The notes: generated from the letters alone by a model not told the origin. Positions 52,796 through 61,467 are shown, counted from the stretch's first letter. The stretch is 64,000 bases of DNA from AC-32 sp963715575 (GCA_963715575.1 OY970250.1:2604001-2668000), one strand, 5' to 3'. Translations and numbers: made by a program.

Positions 52796-52934
52796 CGCCG
52801 CCCCGGCCGCAACCCTGCGGGCGAGCGCCCAACCTCCCCCAGGGGATCCCCGCTGACCCCCTGGTGGGGACGGTACCCGCCGAGGTGCGACGTGTCTGTG
52901 ACGGAAGTGTGACGACTGTGTCCCGGTTCCGCGG

Positions 52935-53540
52935 TCAGTCGAGGACGGCGTCCAGCCCGATCGTCAGGCCGGGCGGAAGCGTGCCGAGACGCTCGAGCGC
53001 GAGCAGCACCCCTGGCACGTAGGCCACGCGGGAGAAGGCGTCGTGGCGGATCGTCAGCAGCTGCCCGTCGCCGCCGAAGAGCACCTCCTGGTGCGCGACG
53101 AGGCCCGGCAGCCGCACCGAGTGCACCGGCACGCCGCCGAGCGCCTCGGCCGTCGCGCGCGCTGTTCCCGAGGGCGCGTCCTGCTTGGCCTCGCCGTGCA
53201 GCTCGACGATCTCCGCCCGAGGCAGGTGGCGCGCCGCCTCGGCCGCCAGGCGCATCATCAGCACCGCCCCGAGCGCGAAGTTCGGCACCACGAGCAGCGC
53301 CAGACCGCGCTCGGCCGCCGCGGCGCCGGCAGCACTCGGGTCCCAGCCGCTCGTCCCGACCACGCAGGGCACGCCCTGTTCGAGCGCCGCCCGCACGTTC
53401 GCCTCGACCGCCTCGGGCGCGGTGAAGTCGACCATCGCCTCGGCCTGGTCGAGCTCGACCAGCTCGTGCCCGGCGCCTTCCAGCGCCGGCGCCAGCACCG
53501 AGCCGACCTTGCCGCTGCGGCCGAAGAGCGTGACCTTCAC
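52935..53540 (-). CDS. dapB: Compact 4-hydroxy-tetrahydrodipicolinate reductase
   Basis: This 201-residue DapB reduces the DapA product with NAD(P)H. The Rossmann motif is FGRSGKVGS, followed by VDFTAPEAV, VVGTSGW and PNFALGAVLM. The signature ELHGEAKQDAPSGTA keeps the catalytic His115 and Lys119, but the second His of the usual HH pair is Gly116. It is 45-70 residues shorter than common DapB because the loop after the Rossmann start is trimmed, as in Thermotoga DapB. The GTG start overlaps the M16 protease stop (GTGA). Confidence 0.9.
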   Translation of the reverse strand: MKVTLFGRSGKVGSVLAPALEGAGHELVELDQAEAMVDFTAPEAVEANVRAALEQGVPCVVGTSGWDPSAAGAAAAERGLALLVVPNFALGAVLMMRLAAEAARHLPRAEIVELHGEAKQDAPSGTARATAEALGGVPVHSVRLPGLVAHQEVLFGGDGQLLTIRHDAFSRVAYVPGVLLALERLGTLPPGLTIGLDAVLD

Positions 53541-54829
53541 GCGGCGCGCGCGAGCGCGGGGTTCACGTGCTCGATCGCTTGGAGGAAGCGGTCCTCGCGC
53601 GGCCCGATTCCGGCGGCCGAGAGCTTCTCCGGCGCGAGCAGCACCTCGGCCAGCTCGGCCAGCGCGTGAGGCTCGACCGCGTCGATCTCGGCCATGATCC
53701 GCTCGATCGAGAGCAGCTCGGTGTCGGTGATCAGCGACTTGCCCAGGCGGCTCATGCGGTTCGAGGTCGACTCCATCGAGAGCAGGATCCGCCCCTTCAG
53801 GTTCTCCTTCGCGCGCTCGAGCTCCTCGGGCCGCACGTTGCCGGCGGCGATGTCGGCGATCTGCTCGCTCGCGATCTCCAGGCAGGCCGAGACGTTGTCC
53901 TCGCGCGTGCCGATGTAGATGCCGATCTGGCCGGTGTCGGTGTACTGCGAGGCGAAGCTGTAGACCGCGTAGGCCATGCCGCGCTTCTCGCGGATCTCCT
54001 GGAAGAGCCGCGACGAGGCGGAGCCGCCGAGGATGCCGTCGAGCAGCGAGGCCGCGAAGCGGCGCCGGTCGGTGCGGGCGATCCCGGGAGCGGCGATGCA
54101 AACGTGGTACTGCTCGGTGTCCTTGCGCTGGAAGCGGAGGCTCGGCGGCGGCGGCTTGACCAGCGCCGGCCGCACCTTCGGGCCCTTCCGCACAGCGGCG
54201 CTCGCACGGCGCTGCGCGCGCACCAGCGACCGCTCGAACTCCTCGTGCTTCATGTTCCCGGCAGCCGCCACGACGACGTTGCCGGGCACGTACATCGAGC
54301 GGTGGTAGGCCGAGATCGAGCGGCGGGTGACGGTCGAGATCACCTCGGCGCGGCCGATCACCGGGCGGCCGAGCGGATGCGTGCCGAACGTCGCCTCGGA
54401 GATCAGGTCGTGCACCAGCTCCTGCGGCTGGTCCTCGTACATGGCGATCTCCTCGAGCACGACCTCGCGCTCGGCGTCGAGCTCGCCGAAGGCCGGCGCG
54501 AAGACCATCTCGCCCATCACGTCGAGGGCGACCTCGAGCTTGTCGTCGGGAACGCGTGCGTAGACGACGGTGTGCTCGCGCGAGGTGGCGGCATTCAGCT
54601 CGCCGCCGAGCCCGTCGAAGGTCTCGGCGATCTCCTGCGCGCTGTAGCTCGCCGTGCCCTTGAAGAGCAGGTGCTCGATGAAGTGCGAGATGCCCGCCTT
54701 CGCGTCTGTCTCGTCACGTGAGCCCGCGCCGATCCAGAAGCCGATCGCGACCGAGCGAACGTGCGCGAGGCGCTCCGAGATGACGCGCTCGCCCGAGTCC
54801 AGCTCCGTGAGCACGTACTTCTGCTGCAC
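53537..54829 (-). CDS. M16-family zinc peptidase
   Basis: This 430-residue insulinase/processing-peptidase-like protein has the inverted zinc motif HFIEHLLFKG and the third ligand region EREVVLEEI. The C-terminal half-domain (GGSASSRLFQEIREKRGMAYAVYS) is typical of the YmxG-type single-chain form often found next to dap genes and pnp in Gram-positive bacteria. No signal peptide is present. The GTG start is 6 nt after TACGAT. It is coupled to dapB. Confidence 0.92.
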   Translation of the reverse strand: MQQKYVLTELDSGERVISERLAHVRSVAIGFWIGAGSRDETDAKAGISHFIEHLLFKGTASYSAQEIAETFDGLGGELNAATSREHTVVYARVPDDKLEVALDVMGEMVFAPAFGELDAEREVVLEEIAMYEDQPQELVHDLISEATFGTHPLGRPVIGRAEVISTVTRRSISAYHRSMYVPGNVVVAAAGNMKHEEFERSLVRAQRRASAAVRKGPKVRPALVKPPPPSLRFQRKDTEQYHVCIAAPGIARTDRRRFAASLLDGILGGSASSRLFQEIREKRGMAYAVYSFASQYTDTGQIGIYIGTREDNVSACLEIASEQIADIAAGNVRPEELERAKENLKGRILLSMESTSNRMSRLGKSLITDTELLSIERIMAEIDAVEPHALAELAEVLLAPEKLSAAGIGPREDRFLQAIEHVNPALARAA

Positions 54830-54870
54830 GGGCGGATCGTACTCGCGCGCACCGCAGCTAGGCTCGTGGC
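54830..54870. promoter_or_regulatory. Back-to-back leaderless promoters in a 41-bp divergent spacer
   Basis: The minus-strand -10 TACGAT (54836-54841) is 6 nt before the M16 GTG, and the plus-strand -10 TAGGCT (54859-54864) is 6 nt before the zincin GTG. Only 17 bp separate the two boxes, so polymerases would compete. No -35 is evident for either. Confidence 0.55.
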
Positions 54871-55203
54871 GTGGAGTTCGAGGACTCGGTGGAGGCGGCG
54901 GTCGAGACGCTGCCGGACGACCTGCGCGAGGCGATGTCGAACGTGGCGATCGTGGTCGAGGACGAGCCGCCGGAGGGCGAGCCGCTGCTCGGCCTCTACG
55001 AAGGGATTCCGCTCACGGCCCGCACGAGCTACTACGCCGGCGCCGCGCCGGACAAGATCTCGATCTACCGCGGCCCGCTGGAGCGCCTCTACGGCCACGA
55101 TCCCGAGCTGCTGCAGCGGCAGATCCGACGCGTGGTGCTGCACGAGATCGCCCACCACTTCGGGATCAGCGACGAGCGGCTGGTCGAGCTCGACCGCTAC
55201 TGA
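54871..55203 (+). CDS. Small zincin-like metallopeptidase (Zincin_1 family)
   Basis: This 110-residue protein carries the zinc motif LHEIAHHFGISDERLVEL, typical of the actinobacterial and proteobacterial minimal zincin family (PF06262). The preceding ISIYRGPLERLYG strand also fits. No signal peptide, so it is cytoplasmic; the substrate is unknown. GTG start, leaderless by its -10. It converges on dsbA with a 7-bp overlap. Confidence 0.88.
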   Translation: MEFEDSVEAAVETLPDDLREAMSNVAIVVEDEPPEGEPLLGLYEGIPLTARTSYYAGAAPDKISIYRGPLERLYGHDPELLQRQIRRVVLHEIAHHFGISDERLVELDRY

Positions 55204-55991
55204 GCGAGCGCCGCGTCGATCGCGGCCTGCATCTCTGCGGGCGAAGGCTCACGCCCCGGCGCGACCAGGGTCAGCTTCCCGCCGCTCGGGCCGACGAGCA
55301 CCGTCGGCGTGCCCGTGAGCCCGTCACGCGTGGCCTGCGAGTCGTAGGTCTTGGCCTGGTCGGCTACGGCGGAGCTCTTCGCCGCCGCCTTCAGGGCGGC
55401 CACATCGACGCCCGGGATGCTCTTCGCGGCGGAGGCGACCATCGTGTCGTCGAGCCAGCCGCCGTCTTCCGGCCCCTGGTTGAAATAGAGCAGCTGCGCG
55501 AAGTTGAAGGCGCGGTTCTGCTTGCTCGCCGCGATCATGCCGAGCTGGCCGCGCTGGGAGTCGACGCGGCTGCCGATGATCGCCACCGGGCGGGCGATCA
55601 CCTTCAGCTTGCCGGCGCGCACGTAGCGGTCGATCACCGACGGCATCACGTTGGTCTCGAAGTCGCGGCAGACGGGGCACTGGAGGTCGATGTACTCGAT
55701 CATCGTCGCGGGGGCGCTCGCCTTGCCGAGCACGTCGCCCTGCTGTGGGATCCCCGCGAACTGCTTCGCGATCACGCCCGCGTCGGGGAGCACGGTCGCG
55801 TTCGACGAGCTCCCGCTCGAGTCGTTCCCGCCCAGCGCGACGACCGCCACCACGACGATCGCGATCACGACGATCGCGGCGAGCGCACCGCCGAGCACGA
55901 GCGGCGAGGCCTTGCGGCCCCCGGTGCTCCGGGTCGGTGGTCGCTGGACGGCCTGCTGCCGCTGGCGCCGTGCTTGCTTGCCGCTGGTCAT
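55197..55991 (-). CDS. DsbA-like membrane-anchored thiol oxidoreductase
   Basis: This 264-residue protein has a basic cytoplasmic start, one membrane helix (about 30-52) and an extracytoplasmic thioredoxin fold with the redox site DLQCPVCRDFE. The cis-Pro loop is TGTPTVLV. It forms disulfides in exported proteins; the DsbB-like partner is encoded directly upstream (4-bp overlap), giving a complete oxidation pair. Confidence 0.9.
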   Translation of the reverse strand: MTSGKQARRQRQQAVQRPPTRSTGGRKASPLVLGGALAAIVVIAIVVVAVVALGGNDSSGSSSNATVLPDAGVIAKQFAGIPQQGDVLGKASAPATMIEYIDLQCPVCRDFETNVMPSVIDRYVRAGKLKVIARPVAIIGSRVDSQRGQLGMIAASKQNRAFNFAQLLYFNQGPEDGGWLDDTMVASAAKSIPGVDVAALKAAAKSSAVADQAKTYDSQATRDGLTGTPTVLVGPSGGKLTLVAPGREPSPAEMQAAIDAALAQ

Positions 55992-56554
55992 CGCTCGCTA
56001 ACGGTATCCAGAGACGGCGCAGGCAAGGCGGACAGGAGCAGGAAGGCGAAGCAGAGCGCGAACCCGGTCAGCGCCAGCACCGGGATCGTCACGTAGCCGA
56101 ACTCCTCGATCCACTTGGTCGCGCAGCCGCCCGGCGCCGAGATCAGGCAGGCCTTGGCCTGCTCGACGACGCCGTTCTCGACCAGCAGGTGGTAGACCGA
56201 GACGCCCGCGCCGACGAGCGGCAGCGGCAGCAGGTAGCGCGCGACGCGGCGGTCGTTGGCGAGCGCGGCCAGGAGCGTGACGATCGAGAGCGGGTACATG
56301 CAGATCCGCTGGTACCAGCAGAGCTCGCACGGGATGAAGCCCGCGATCTCGGAGAAGAAGAGGCTGCCGCCGGTCGCAATCGAGGAGATGAGGAAGACGC
56401 ACCAGAGCTCGTAGCCCTCGAGCGTCCACCGCAGCCAGTCGCCCGGCCCGCGCCAGCCGAACAGCCACGCCAGGCCGACCAGGAGCAGCAGCACCGCCAG
56501 CACCTGCCCGGCGACGCCGAGCGCCGCGAGGATGACGATCACGTCGTGCGTCAT
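55988..56554 (-). CDS. DsbB-like disulfide bond formation protein
   Basis: This 188-residue four-helix membrane protein has the first redox pair in PCELCWYQRICMYPL and a second pair of Cys in the later loop (KACLISAPGGCATKW). DsbB re-oxidises DsbA and passes electrons to quinone. It overlaps dsbA downstream and the unknown gene upstream by ATGA-type overlaps. Confidence 0.92.
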   Translation of the reverse strand: MTHDVIVILAALGVAGQVLAVLLLLVGLAWLFGWRGPGDWLRWTLEGYELWCVFLISSIATGGSLFFSEIAGFIPCELCWYQRICMYPLSIVTLLAALANDRRVARYLLPLPLVGAGVSVYHLLVENGVVEQAKACLISAPGGCATKWIEEFGYVTIPVLALTGFALCFAFLLLSALPAPSLDTVSER

Positions 56555-57069
56555 CGCGGGGTCTCGAAGACGCGACTGCCCTTGTAATCGACCAGGATCC
56601 TCGCGTGCCGCCTGCGCTCCAGCAGGGTCAACCGGGCGAAGCCCACCAGCGACATCGCGGCGAGCCCGGCGAGGATGCCGGCCAGGAAGGCAGCGAGCGG
56701 CGGCTGCAGCACGAGCGCGATCGCGGTCAGCGCTGCCAGGCCGATCGTGCTCGGATACGCCGCCTCGGCAAGCCCGCGCCAGCGTCCTTGCATCCGCGCG
56801 TGGTCGGGTGCCGGCTCCGGATTCGCGAACTTCGCCGCCGACCGTGCCGGCCGGCCGCCGCCGTAGATCGAGAGCAGCACGAGCGCTCCGCCGAAGGCGG
56901 CCAGCCCGAGCGCCGGCCCGAAGTCGACGCCACGGGCAACCGCAGCGCCGATGCCCGCCACCGCGAGCGCGCCGCGGAGAGCGGCGATCAGGAGCGCCTG
57001 CTCTCTCGCCTGGACGAGAGCGGGCGCTCCTGCTCGCGTTTCCAGCTCAGCGGTCGCGACCGCCGCCAC
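56551..57069 (-). CDS. Membrane protein of unknown function after pnp
   Basis: This protein of about 172 residues has four hydrophobic segments in two pairs and a soluble spacer (about ANPEPAPDHARMQGRWRGL). It ends in a basic tail with RHARILVDYKG. The start is uncertain: the frame is open back to 57135 inside pnp, and the GTG at 57069 is a compromise. It overlaps dsbB by 4 bp. No family is recognised. Confidence 0.6.
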   Translation of the reverse strand: MAAVATAELETRAGAPALVQAREQALLIAALRGALAVAGIGAAVARGVDFGPALGLAAFGGALVLLSIYGGGRPARSAAKFANPEPAPDHARMQGRWRGLAEAAYPSTIGLAALTAIALVLQPPLAAFLAGILAGLAAMSLVGFARLTLLERRRHARILVDYKGSRVFETPR

Positions 57070-59545
57070 GGCCCCGGCCGCCGCCGCGTCCACCGCGGCC
57101 ACGGTCGCCGTCACGGCGCGGCGGGCGCTCCTCACGCTCGCGCGGAGGCGCGTCCTTCGCCCGCTCGATCAGCTCCTCGGGCTGGACGAGGTTGCCGTTC
57201 TCGTGCTTGGCGACGAGCTTCAGCCCGATCCGGCCACGGTCCTTGTCGACCTCCTGGACGATCACGTCGAGGGTGTCGCCACGCGCGATCACGTCCTCGA
57301 TGTGGGCAACGCGGCCGGGACCGACGTTGGAGACGTGGAGCAGGCCGTCGGTGCCCTTCTTCAGCTCGACGAAGGCGCCGAACTCGGTGGTCTTGACGAC
57401 GCGGCCGGTGTACGTGTCCCCCACTTCCGGCTCCTTCGTGATCGACTCGACCGCGGCGATCGCAGCCTCGGCCTTCTCGCCGTCGGTCGCGTAGATCAGG
57501 ATCGTGCCGTCCTCCTCGATGTCGATCTGGACGTCGTAGTCGGCCTCGAGCGAGCGGATCGTCTCGCCGCCCTTGCCGATCACCATCCCGATCTTCTCGG
57601 GGTCGATCTTCACCGTCGAGATCCGCGGAGCGTGCTGCGGGAGCTCCGTCCGGCTCTCCGGGATCGTCTCGGCCATCCGGTCGAGGATGAACTCCCGGGC
57701 CTGCTTAGCCTGGGCGAGGGCGTTGCTCATGATCTCCTGCGTGACGCCGGTGATCTTGATGTCCATTTGCAGGGCGGTGATACCGTCACGCGAGCCGGCG
57801 ACCTTGAAGTCCATGTCACCGAGGTGGTCCTCGGCGCCCTGGATGTCGGTCAGGATCACGTAGTCGTCGCCCTCCTTGACGAGGCCCATCGCGATGCCGC
57901 CGACGGGCGCCTTGATCGGCACGCCGGCGTCCTGGAGCGCGAGGGTCGAGCCGCAGACCGAGCCCATCGAGGACGAGCCGTTCGACTCCAGCGTCTCGGA
58001 GACGATCCGGATCGTGTACGGGAAGTCCTCGAGCGACGGGATCATCGGCTCGAGCGCCCGCTGCGCGAGCGCGCCGTGGCCGATGTCGCGGCGCTTGGGG
58101 CCGCGCATGAAGCCCGTCTCCCCGACCGAGTAGGGCGGGAAGTTGTAGTGGTGCATGTAGCGCCGGTCGGTCTCCAGGGAGAGGTCGTCGATGCGCTGCC
58201 CCTCCTTGGCCGTGCCCAGCGTCAGCAGCGAGAGGATCTGCGTCTGGCCGCGGGTGAAGAGCGCCGAGCCGTGCGTGCGCGGGCTGACGCCCACCTCGCA
58301 CGTGATCGCCCGGATCTCCTCCGGCTCGCGGCCGTCCGGGCGCCGCTTGTCGACGGCGATCTTGCGCCGGACGAGCTCCTTGTAGATCGACTCGGACGCC
58401 TTCTTCACGAACTGGCGCGTGATCGAGTCCTTGGCGACTGGCGTGTCCTCGTCCGACGCGGGAGCGCCGGGCGGGAACGGGAGCTGAACCTCCTCCTCGA
58501 TGCGCCCGAAGAGCAGGCTGCGCTTCGCCGACTTGAGCTCCTTCGAGTCCTGTTCGGCCTCGGTCAGCGCCTTCAGCTCCTCCTCGAACTGCTCGCGCAC
58601 CGGGGCCAGCACGGCCTCGAGGCGCTGCCGCTCCAGGATCAGCGCGAGGCTCGAGCGCACCTGGATCTGGCGACGGATGTCGTCCTCGGTCGAGTCCATC
58701 GAAAGCTGCGGCGAGAGCTCGCCGACGAGCTCCTCCACGACCGTTCCGCCCTCGCGTAGACCCTCGGCGCCGATCCGCTCCTGGATCCGGGAGCCGTGCT
58801 CGCGCTCGAGCTCCTCGGTCAGCTCGGGGTCGAGCCACTTCTCCTTGCCGACCTGCCGGCGCAGGTCCTCCTGCGCCTCGCAGATCTTCACGATCTCGCG
58901 GTGCGCGAGCTCGAACGCCTCGAGCATCGTTGCCTCGGGCACCTCGTCGGCGCCGGCCTCGATCATCGTCAGCGCGTCCTTGCTGCCGACGACGACCAGG
59001 TCGAGCGTGCTCTCCTCCTCCAGCGCCGGCAGCGGCGGGTTGACGACGAACTCGCCGTCGATCCGGCCGATGCGGACAGCCCCGACCGGGCCCATGAAGG
59101 GCAGCGGCGAGACCATCAGCGCCGCGGAGGCGCCGTTGATGCAGAGGATGTCGTGGGCGGTGACGAGGTCGGCCGACAGCGTCGTGCAGACGACGTGCAC
59201 CTCGTTCTTGTAGCCCTTCGGCCAGAGCGGCCGGATCGGGCGGTCGATCATCCGCGCGGTCAGGGTCGCACGCTCGCTGGCGCGGCCCTCCCGCTTGAAG
59301 AAGCCACCGGGGATCTTCCCGGCGGCGTACATCCGCTCCTCGACGTCGACGGTCAGCGGGAAGAAATCGGCGCCCTCACGGGCTTCCATCTTCCCTGTCG
59401 CGGCGGTGAGCACCATCGTCTCGCCCGAGCGGACGACGACGGCGCCGTCGGCCTGCTTGGCCATCTTGCCGGATTCAAAGGTCAGCTCCTGGTCGCCGAC
59501 GGTGACGGACACCGTCGCGACGCGGGGCTCAGTCGTTGTTGCCAT
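57047..59545 (-). CDS. pnp: Polyribonucleotide nucleotidyltransferase (PNPase)
   Basis: This phosphorolytic 3'-5' exoribonuclease has 832 residues. Two RNase PH-like cores are separated by a helical linker. The second core has the active region SSSMGSVCGSTLALQDAG. KH (IGMVIGKGGETIRSLE) and S1 (GDTYTGRVVKTTEFGAFVEL) domains and an Arg/Gly-rich tail follow. I chose the ATG at 59543-59545, 6 nt after GTGGAGG; the frame extends upstream but only through the leader. The leader contains a large hairpin and an anti-ribosome-site element, consistent with self-regulation as known for E. coli pnp. Confidence 0.96.
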   Translation of the reverse strand: MATTTEPRVATVSVTVGDQELTFESGKMAKQADGAVVVRSGETMVLTAATGKMEAREGADFFPLTVDVEERMYAAGKIPGGFFKREGRASERATLTARMIDRPIRPLWPKGYKNEVHVVCTTLSADLVTAHDILCINGASAALMVSPLPFMGPVGAVRIGRIDGEFVVNPPLPALEEESTLDLVVVGSKDALTMIEAGADEVPEATMLEAFELAHREIVKICEAQEDLRRQVGKEKWLDPELTEELEREHGSRIQERIGAEGLREGGTVVEELVGELSPQLSMDSTEDDIRRQIQVRSSLALILERQRLEAVLAPVREQFEEELKALTEAEQDSKELKSAKRSLLFGRIEEEVQLPFPPGAPASDEDTPVAKDSITRQFVKKASESIYKELVRRKIAVDKRRPDGREPEEIRAITCEVGVSPRTHGSALFTRGQTQILSLLTLGTAKEGQRIDDLSLETDRRYMHHYNFPPYSVGETGFMRGPKRRDIGHGALAQRALEPMIPSLEDFPYTIRIVSETLESNGSSSMGSVCGSTLALQDAGVPIKAPVGGIAMGLVKEGDDYVILTDIQGAEDHLGDMDFKVAGSRDGITALQMDIKITGVTQEIMSNALAQAKQAREFILDRMAETIPESRTELPQHAPRISTVKIDPEKIGMVIGKGGETIRSLEADYDVQIDIEEDGTILIYATDGEKAEAAIAAVESITKEPEVGDTYTGRVVKTTEFGAFVELKKGTDGLLHVSNVGPGRVAHIEDVIARGDTLDVIVQEVDKDRGRIGLKLVAKHENGNLVQPEELIERAKDAPPREREERPPRRDGDRGRGGRGGGRGRGGGRDR

Positions 59546-59551
59546 GTGGTT

Positions 59552-59636
59552 CCTCCACTTCTGATGGGAGAGTGGAGGTTTGAGTGAACCTCGCTTTAGG
59601 GGCCGTAGGCCGGTGCGAGGCTCGCTCAAACTTCCA
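59552..59636 (-). promoter_or_regulatory. pnp leader with two mutually exclusive hairpins
   Basis: In the minus-strand RNA, arms 59636-59615 and 59594-59573 pair over 22 positions (two mismatches, one G-U) around a 20-nt loop. The last bases of the 3' arm, CCTCCACT (59578-59571), can instead pair perfectly with AGTGGAGG (59559-59552), the pnp ribosome site. So formation of the long hairpin and blocking of the ribosome site exclude each other. In E. coli a comparable rpsO-pnp hairpin is cut by RNase III and used by PNPase for autoregulation. Confidence 0.7.
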
Positions 59637-59669
59637 CCCTCCGGCGGTTGGTGTGTGTTGCTGGTCGGC

Positions 59670-59939
59670 CTACCTCCTCAGGCCGAGCTCCTGGATGAGG
59701 GCGCGGTAGCCCTCGAGGTTGCGCTTCTGCAGGTACTGCAGGAGCCGGCGCCGGCGACCGACGAGCTTGAGCAGGCCGCGACGCGAGTAGTGGTCTTTCG
59801 GATGCGTGCGCAGGTGCTCGGTCAACTCGTTGATGCGGGCGGTGAGGAGCGCGATCTGCACGTCAGCGGAGCCGGTGTCCTGGTCGTTGCTGCCGTGCTT
59901 GCCGACGATCTCCTGTTTCGCTTCCTTCGTGAGGGTCAC
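59670..59939 (-). CDS. rpsO: 30S ribosomal protein S15
   Basis: This 89-residue S15 binds 16S rRNA early in small-subunit assembly. It starts at the GTG 59937-59939 behind AAAGGAGG and reads LTKEAKQEIVGKHG, GSADVQIALLTARINELTEHL, KDHYSRRGLLKLVGRRRRLLQYL. The rpsO-pnp order is widely conserved. The upstream open frame is non-coding. Confidence 0.97.
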   Translation of the reverse strand: MTLTKEAKQEIVGKHGSNDQDTGSADVQIALLTARINELTEHLRTHPKDHYSRRGLLKLVGRRRRLLQYLQKRNLEGYRALIQELGLRR

Positions 59940-60025
59940 GTTCGTCCTCCTTTGACGCGACTCCGCTCTCCAAGCCCGCCGCGAGGAAGCACACGCGAGC
60001 GGCCGAGAGGCGGTCCTGGCCGGGA

Positions 60026-60031
60026 AGGGTA
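60026..60031 (-). promoter_or_regulatory. -10 box TACCCT for rpsO-pnp
   Basis: TACCCT on the minus strand lies 86 nt before the rpsO start, leaving a leader of about 80 nt in which S15 could act on its own mRNA. No -35 match is clear. Confidence 0.35.
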
Positions 60032-60060
60032 GCAACGAGGCCGTTTGGGCGCGCTGCGCC

Positions 60061-60066
60061 TACGAT
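60061..60066 (+). promoter_or_regulatory. -10 box TACGAT for the gamma-glutamyltransferase gene
   Basis: TACGAT is followed by TTGTCCACA and the GTG at 60076. That 9-mer also matches the DnaA-box form preferred in high-GC actinobacteria. Confidence 0.4.
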
Positions 60067-60075
60067 TTGTCCACA

Positions 60076-61467
60076 GTGCAGGCGGCGGTGGCAGCGGGGC
60101 ATCCGGCGACGGTCCAGGCCGGGGTCGAGGTGCTCGAGGCCGGCGGGTCGGCGGCGGACGCCGCGGTCGCGGCGAGCCTGGCCAGCTGTGTGGCCGAGAC
60201 GGTCATGACGGGCCTGCTGGGCGGGGGCCACGCGCTGCACTACGAGGCGGCGAGCGGCCGGACGCGGAACCTCGACTGCTTCGTCGCGGTGCCGGGTCTC
60301 GGCGCCGAGCCGGGTCGCCGGGCCGAGCTGGCCGAGCTGGAAGTCCCGTTCGGCACCGAGCTCGTCCACTACGCGGTGGGGATCGCCTCGTGCGGCGTCC
60401 CCGGGCTGCCGGCGGGGCTCGGCGCGCTGCACGCCGAGCACGGCCGGCTGCCGTGGGCCCGCCTCGTCGAGCCGGCCCTGCGGCTCGCGCGCGACGGGGT
60501 CGACTTCCCGCCGGCGCACGCGTCCTGCCTGGCGATGCTCGAGCCGGTGATGACGATGAACGAGGGCGCGGCGATCTACTCGCCAGGCGGCACGCTGCTG
60601 CAGGCGGGCGAGCGCTTGCGCCAGCCCGGGCTCGTCCGGGCGCTCGAGCTGCTCGCCGACGAAGGCCCGCAGAGCGCGTACGAAGGGTCGCTCGCGACTG
60701 CACTGCTGGAGCTGATGGTCGAGCGCGGCGGGCTCGTGACGCGAGACGACCTCGCGGACTACGAGGCCACCTGGTCAGAGCCGGTCGAGGTCGCCTACGC
60801 GGGCACGCGAGTGCTGACGCGGGCCGGGCTCGCCCCGCTTGCGATTTGCCTCGAGGCGCTACCCGCGCTTCGCGGGCGGCTGCCCGGGGAGCGCGCGGTC
60901 GCTCTCGCGCGGGTGCTCGACCGGCCGGACGTCGCCGGTGACACGACCAACCTCGTCGCGATCGACGCGGAGGGAAACGCCTGCGTGCTCACCTCCAGCC
61001 TCGGGCTCGGCGCGGGCGAGTGGCTGCCTGGCCTCGACCTGCACCTGAACAGCATGCTCGGCGAGGCCGACCTGATCCGGGAGTCGCTGCGGGTCGGCGA
61101 GCGGATGGGCAGCATGATGTCGCCCACGCTCGCGCTCGACGACGGCGGGCCGGCGCTGGCCGGCGGTGCCGCGGGCGGCACGCGGCTGCGCAGCGCCCTC
61201 GTGCAGGTGCTGGCGGGCACGCTCGACGAAGGGCTTTCGGCAGAAGAGGCCGTCGAGCGGCCCCGGCTGCATCCCGCGGCCCGCGTCGTCCACCTCGAGC
61301 CGGGCTGGCCGGACGAGGTGCCGGAAGCGCTCGAGGCGGCCGGCTACGACGTGCGCAAGTGGCCGGAGCGACACCACTACTTCGGCGGTGTCAGCGCCGT
61401 CACGCGGACCGGCGCGGCGGGTGACCCACGGCGGAGCGGCGCTGCTGCGGTCCTCCCTGCCCGCTGA
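60076..61467 (+). CDS. ggt: Gamma-glutamyltransferase-like Ntn hydrolase
   Basis: This protein of about 463 residues has the GGT opening GHPATVQAGVEVLEAGGSAADAAVA, the VPGLPAGLGALH segment, and the self-cleavage site with the nucleophile Thr in GDTTNLVAID. SMLGEADLI, GSMMSPTLAL and GGAAGGTRLRSALVQV follow. It is shorter than usual GGT (550-580 aa) and has no signal peptide, so it is probably cytoplasmic. Substrate could be glutathione-like or other gamma-glutamyl or acyl amides. The start is the GTG at 60076; a TTG at 60067 abuts the -10 box. Confidence 0.88.
   Translation: MQAAVAAGHPATVQAGVEVLEAGGSAADAAVAASLASCVAETVMTGLLGGGHALHYEAASGRTRNLDCFVAVPGLGAEPGRRAELAELEVPFGTELVHYAVGIASCGVPGLPAGLGALHAEHGRLPWARLVEPALRLARDGVDFPPAHASCLAMLEPVMTMNEGAAIYSPGGTLLQAGERLRQPGLVRALELLADEGPQSAYEGSLATALLELMVERGGLVTRDDLADYEATWSEPVEVAYAGTRVLTRAGLAPLAICLEALPALRGRLPGERAVALARVLDRPDVAGDTTNLVAIDAEGNACVLTSSLGLGAGEWLPGLDLHLNSMLGEADLIRESLRVGERMGSMMSPTLALDDGGPALAGGAAGGTRLRSALVQVLAGTLDEGLSAEEAVERPRLHPAARVVHLEPGWPDEVPEALEAAGYDVRKWPERHHYFGGVSAVTRTGAAGDPRRSGAAAVLPAR

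Noticed and set aside
52784..52934. Lysine riboswitch upstream of dapA
   Set aside because: The gap is too short, lacks the conserved core, and the -10 box 6 nt from the start leaves no leader to hold a riboswitch.
52935..54101. A 388-codon form of DapB
   Set aside because: The added part is an out-of-frame reading of the M16 protease; the GTG overlapping its stop gives the Rossmann start.
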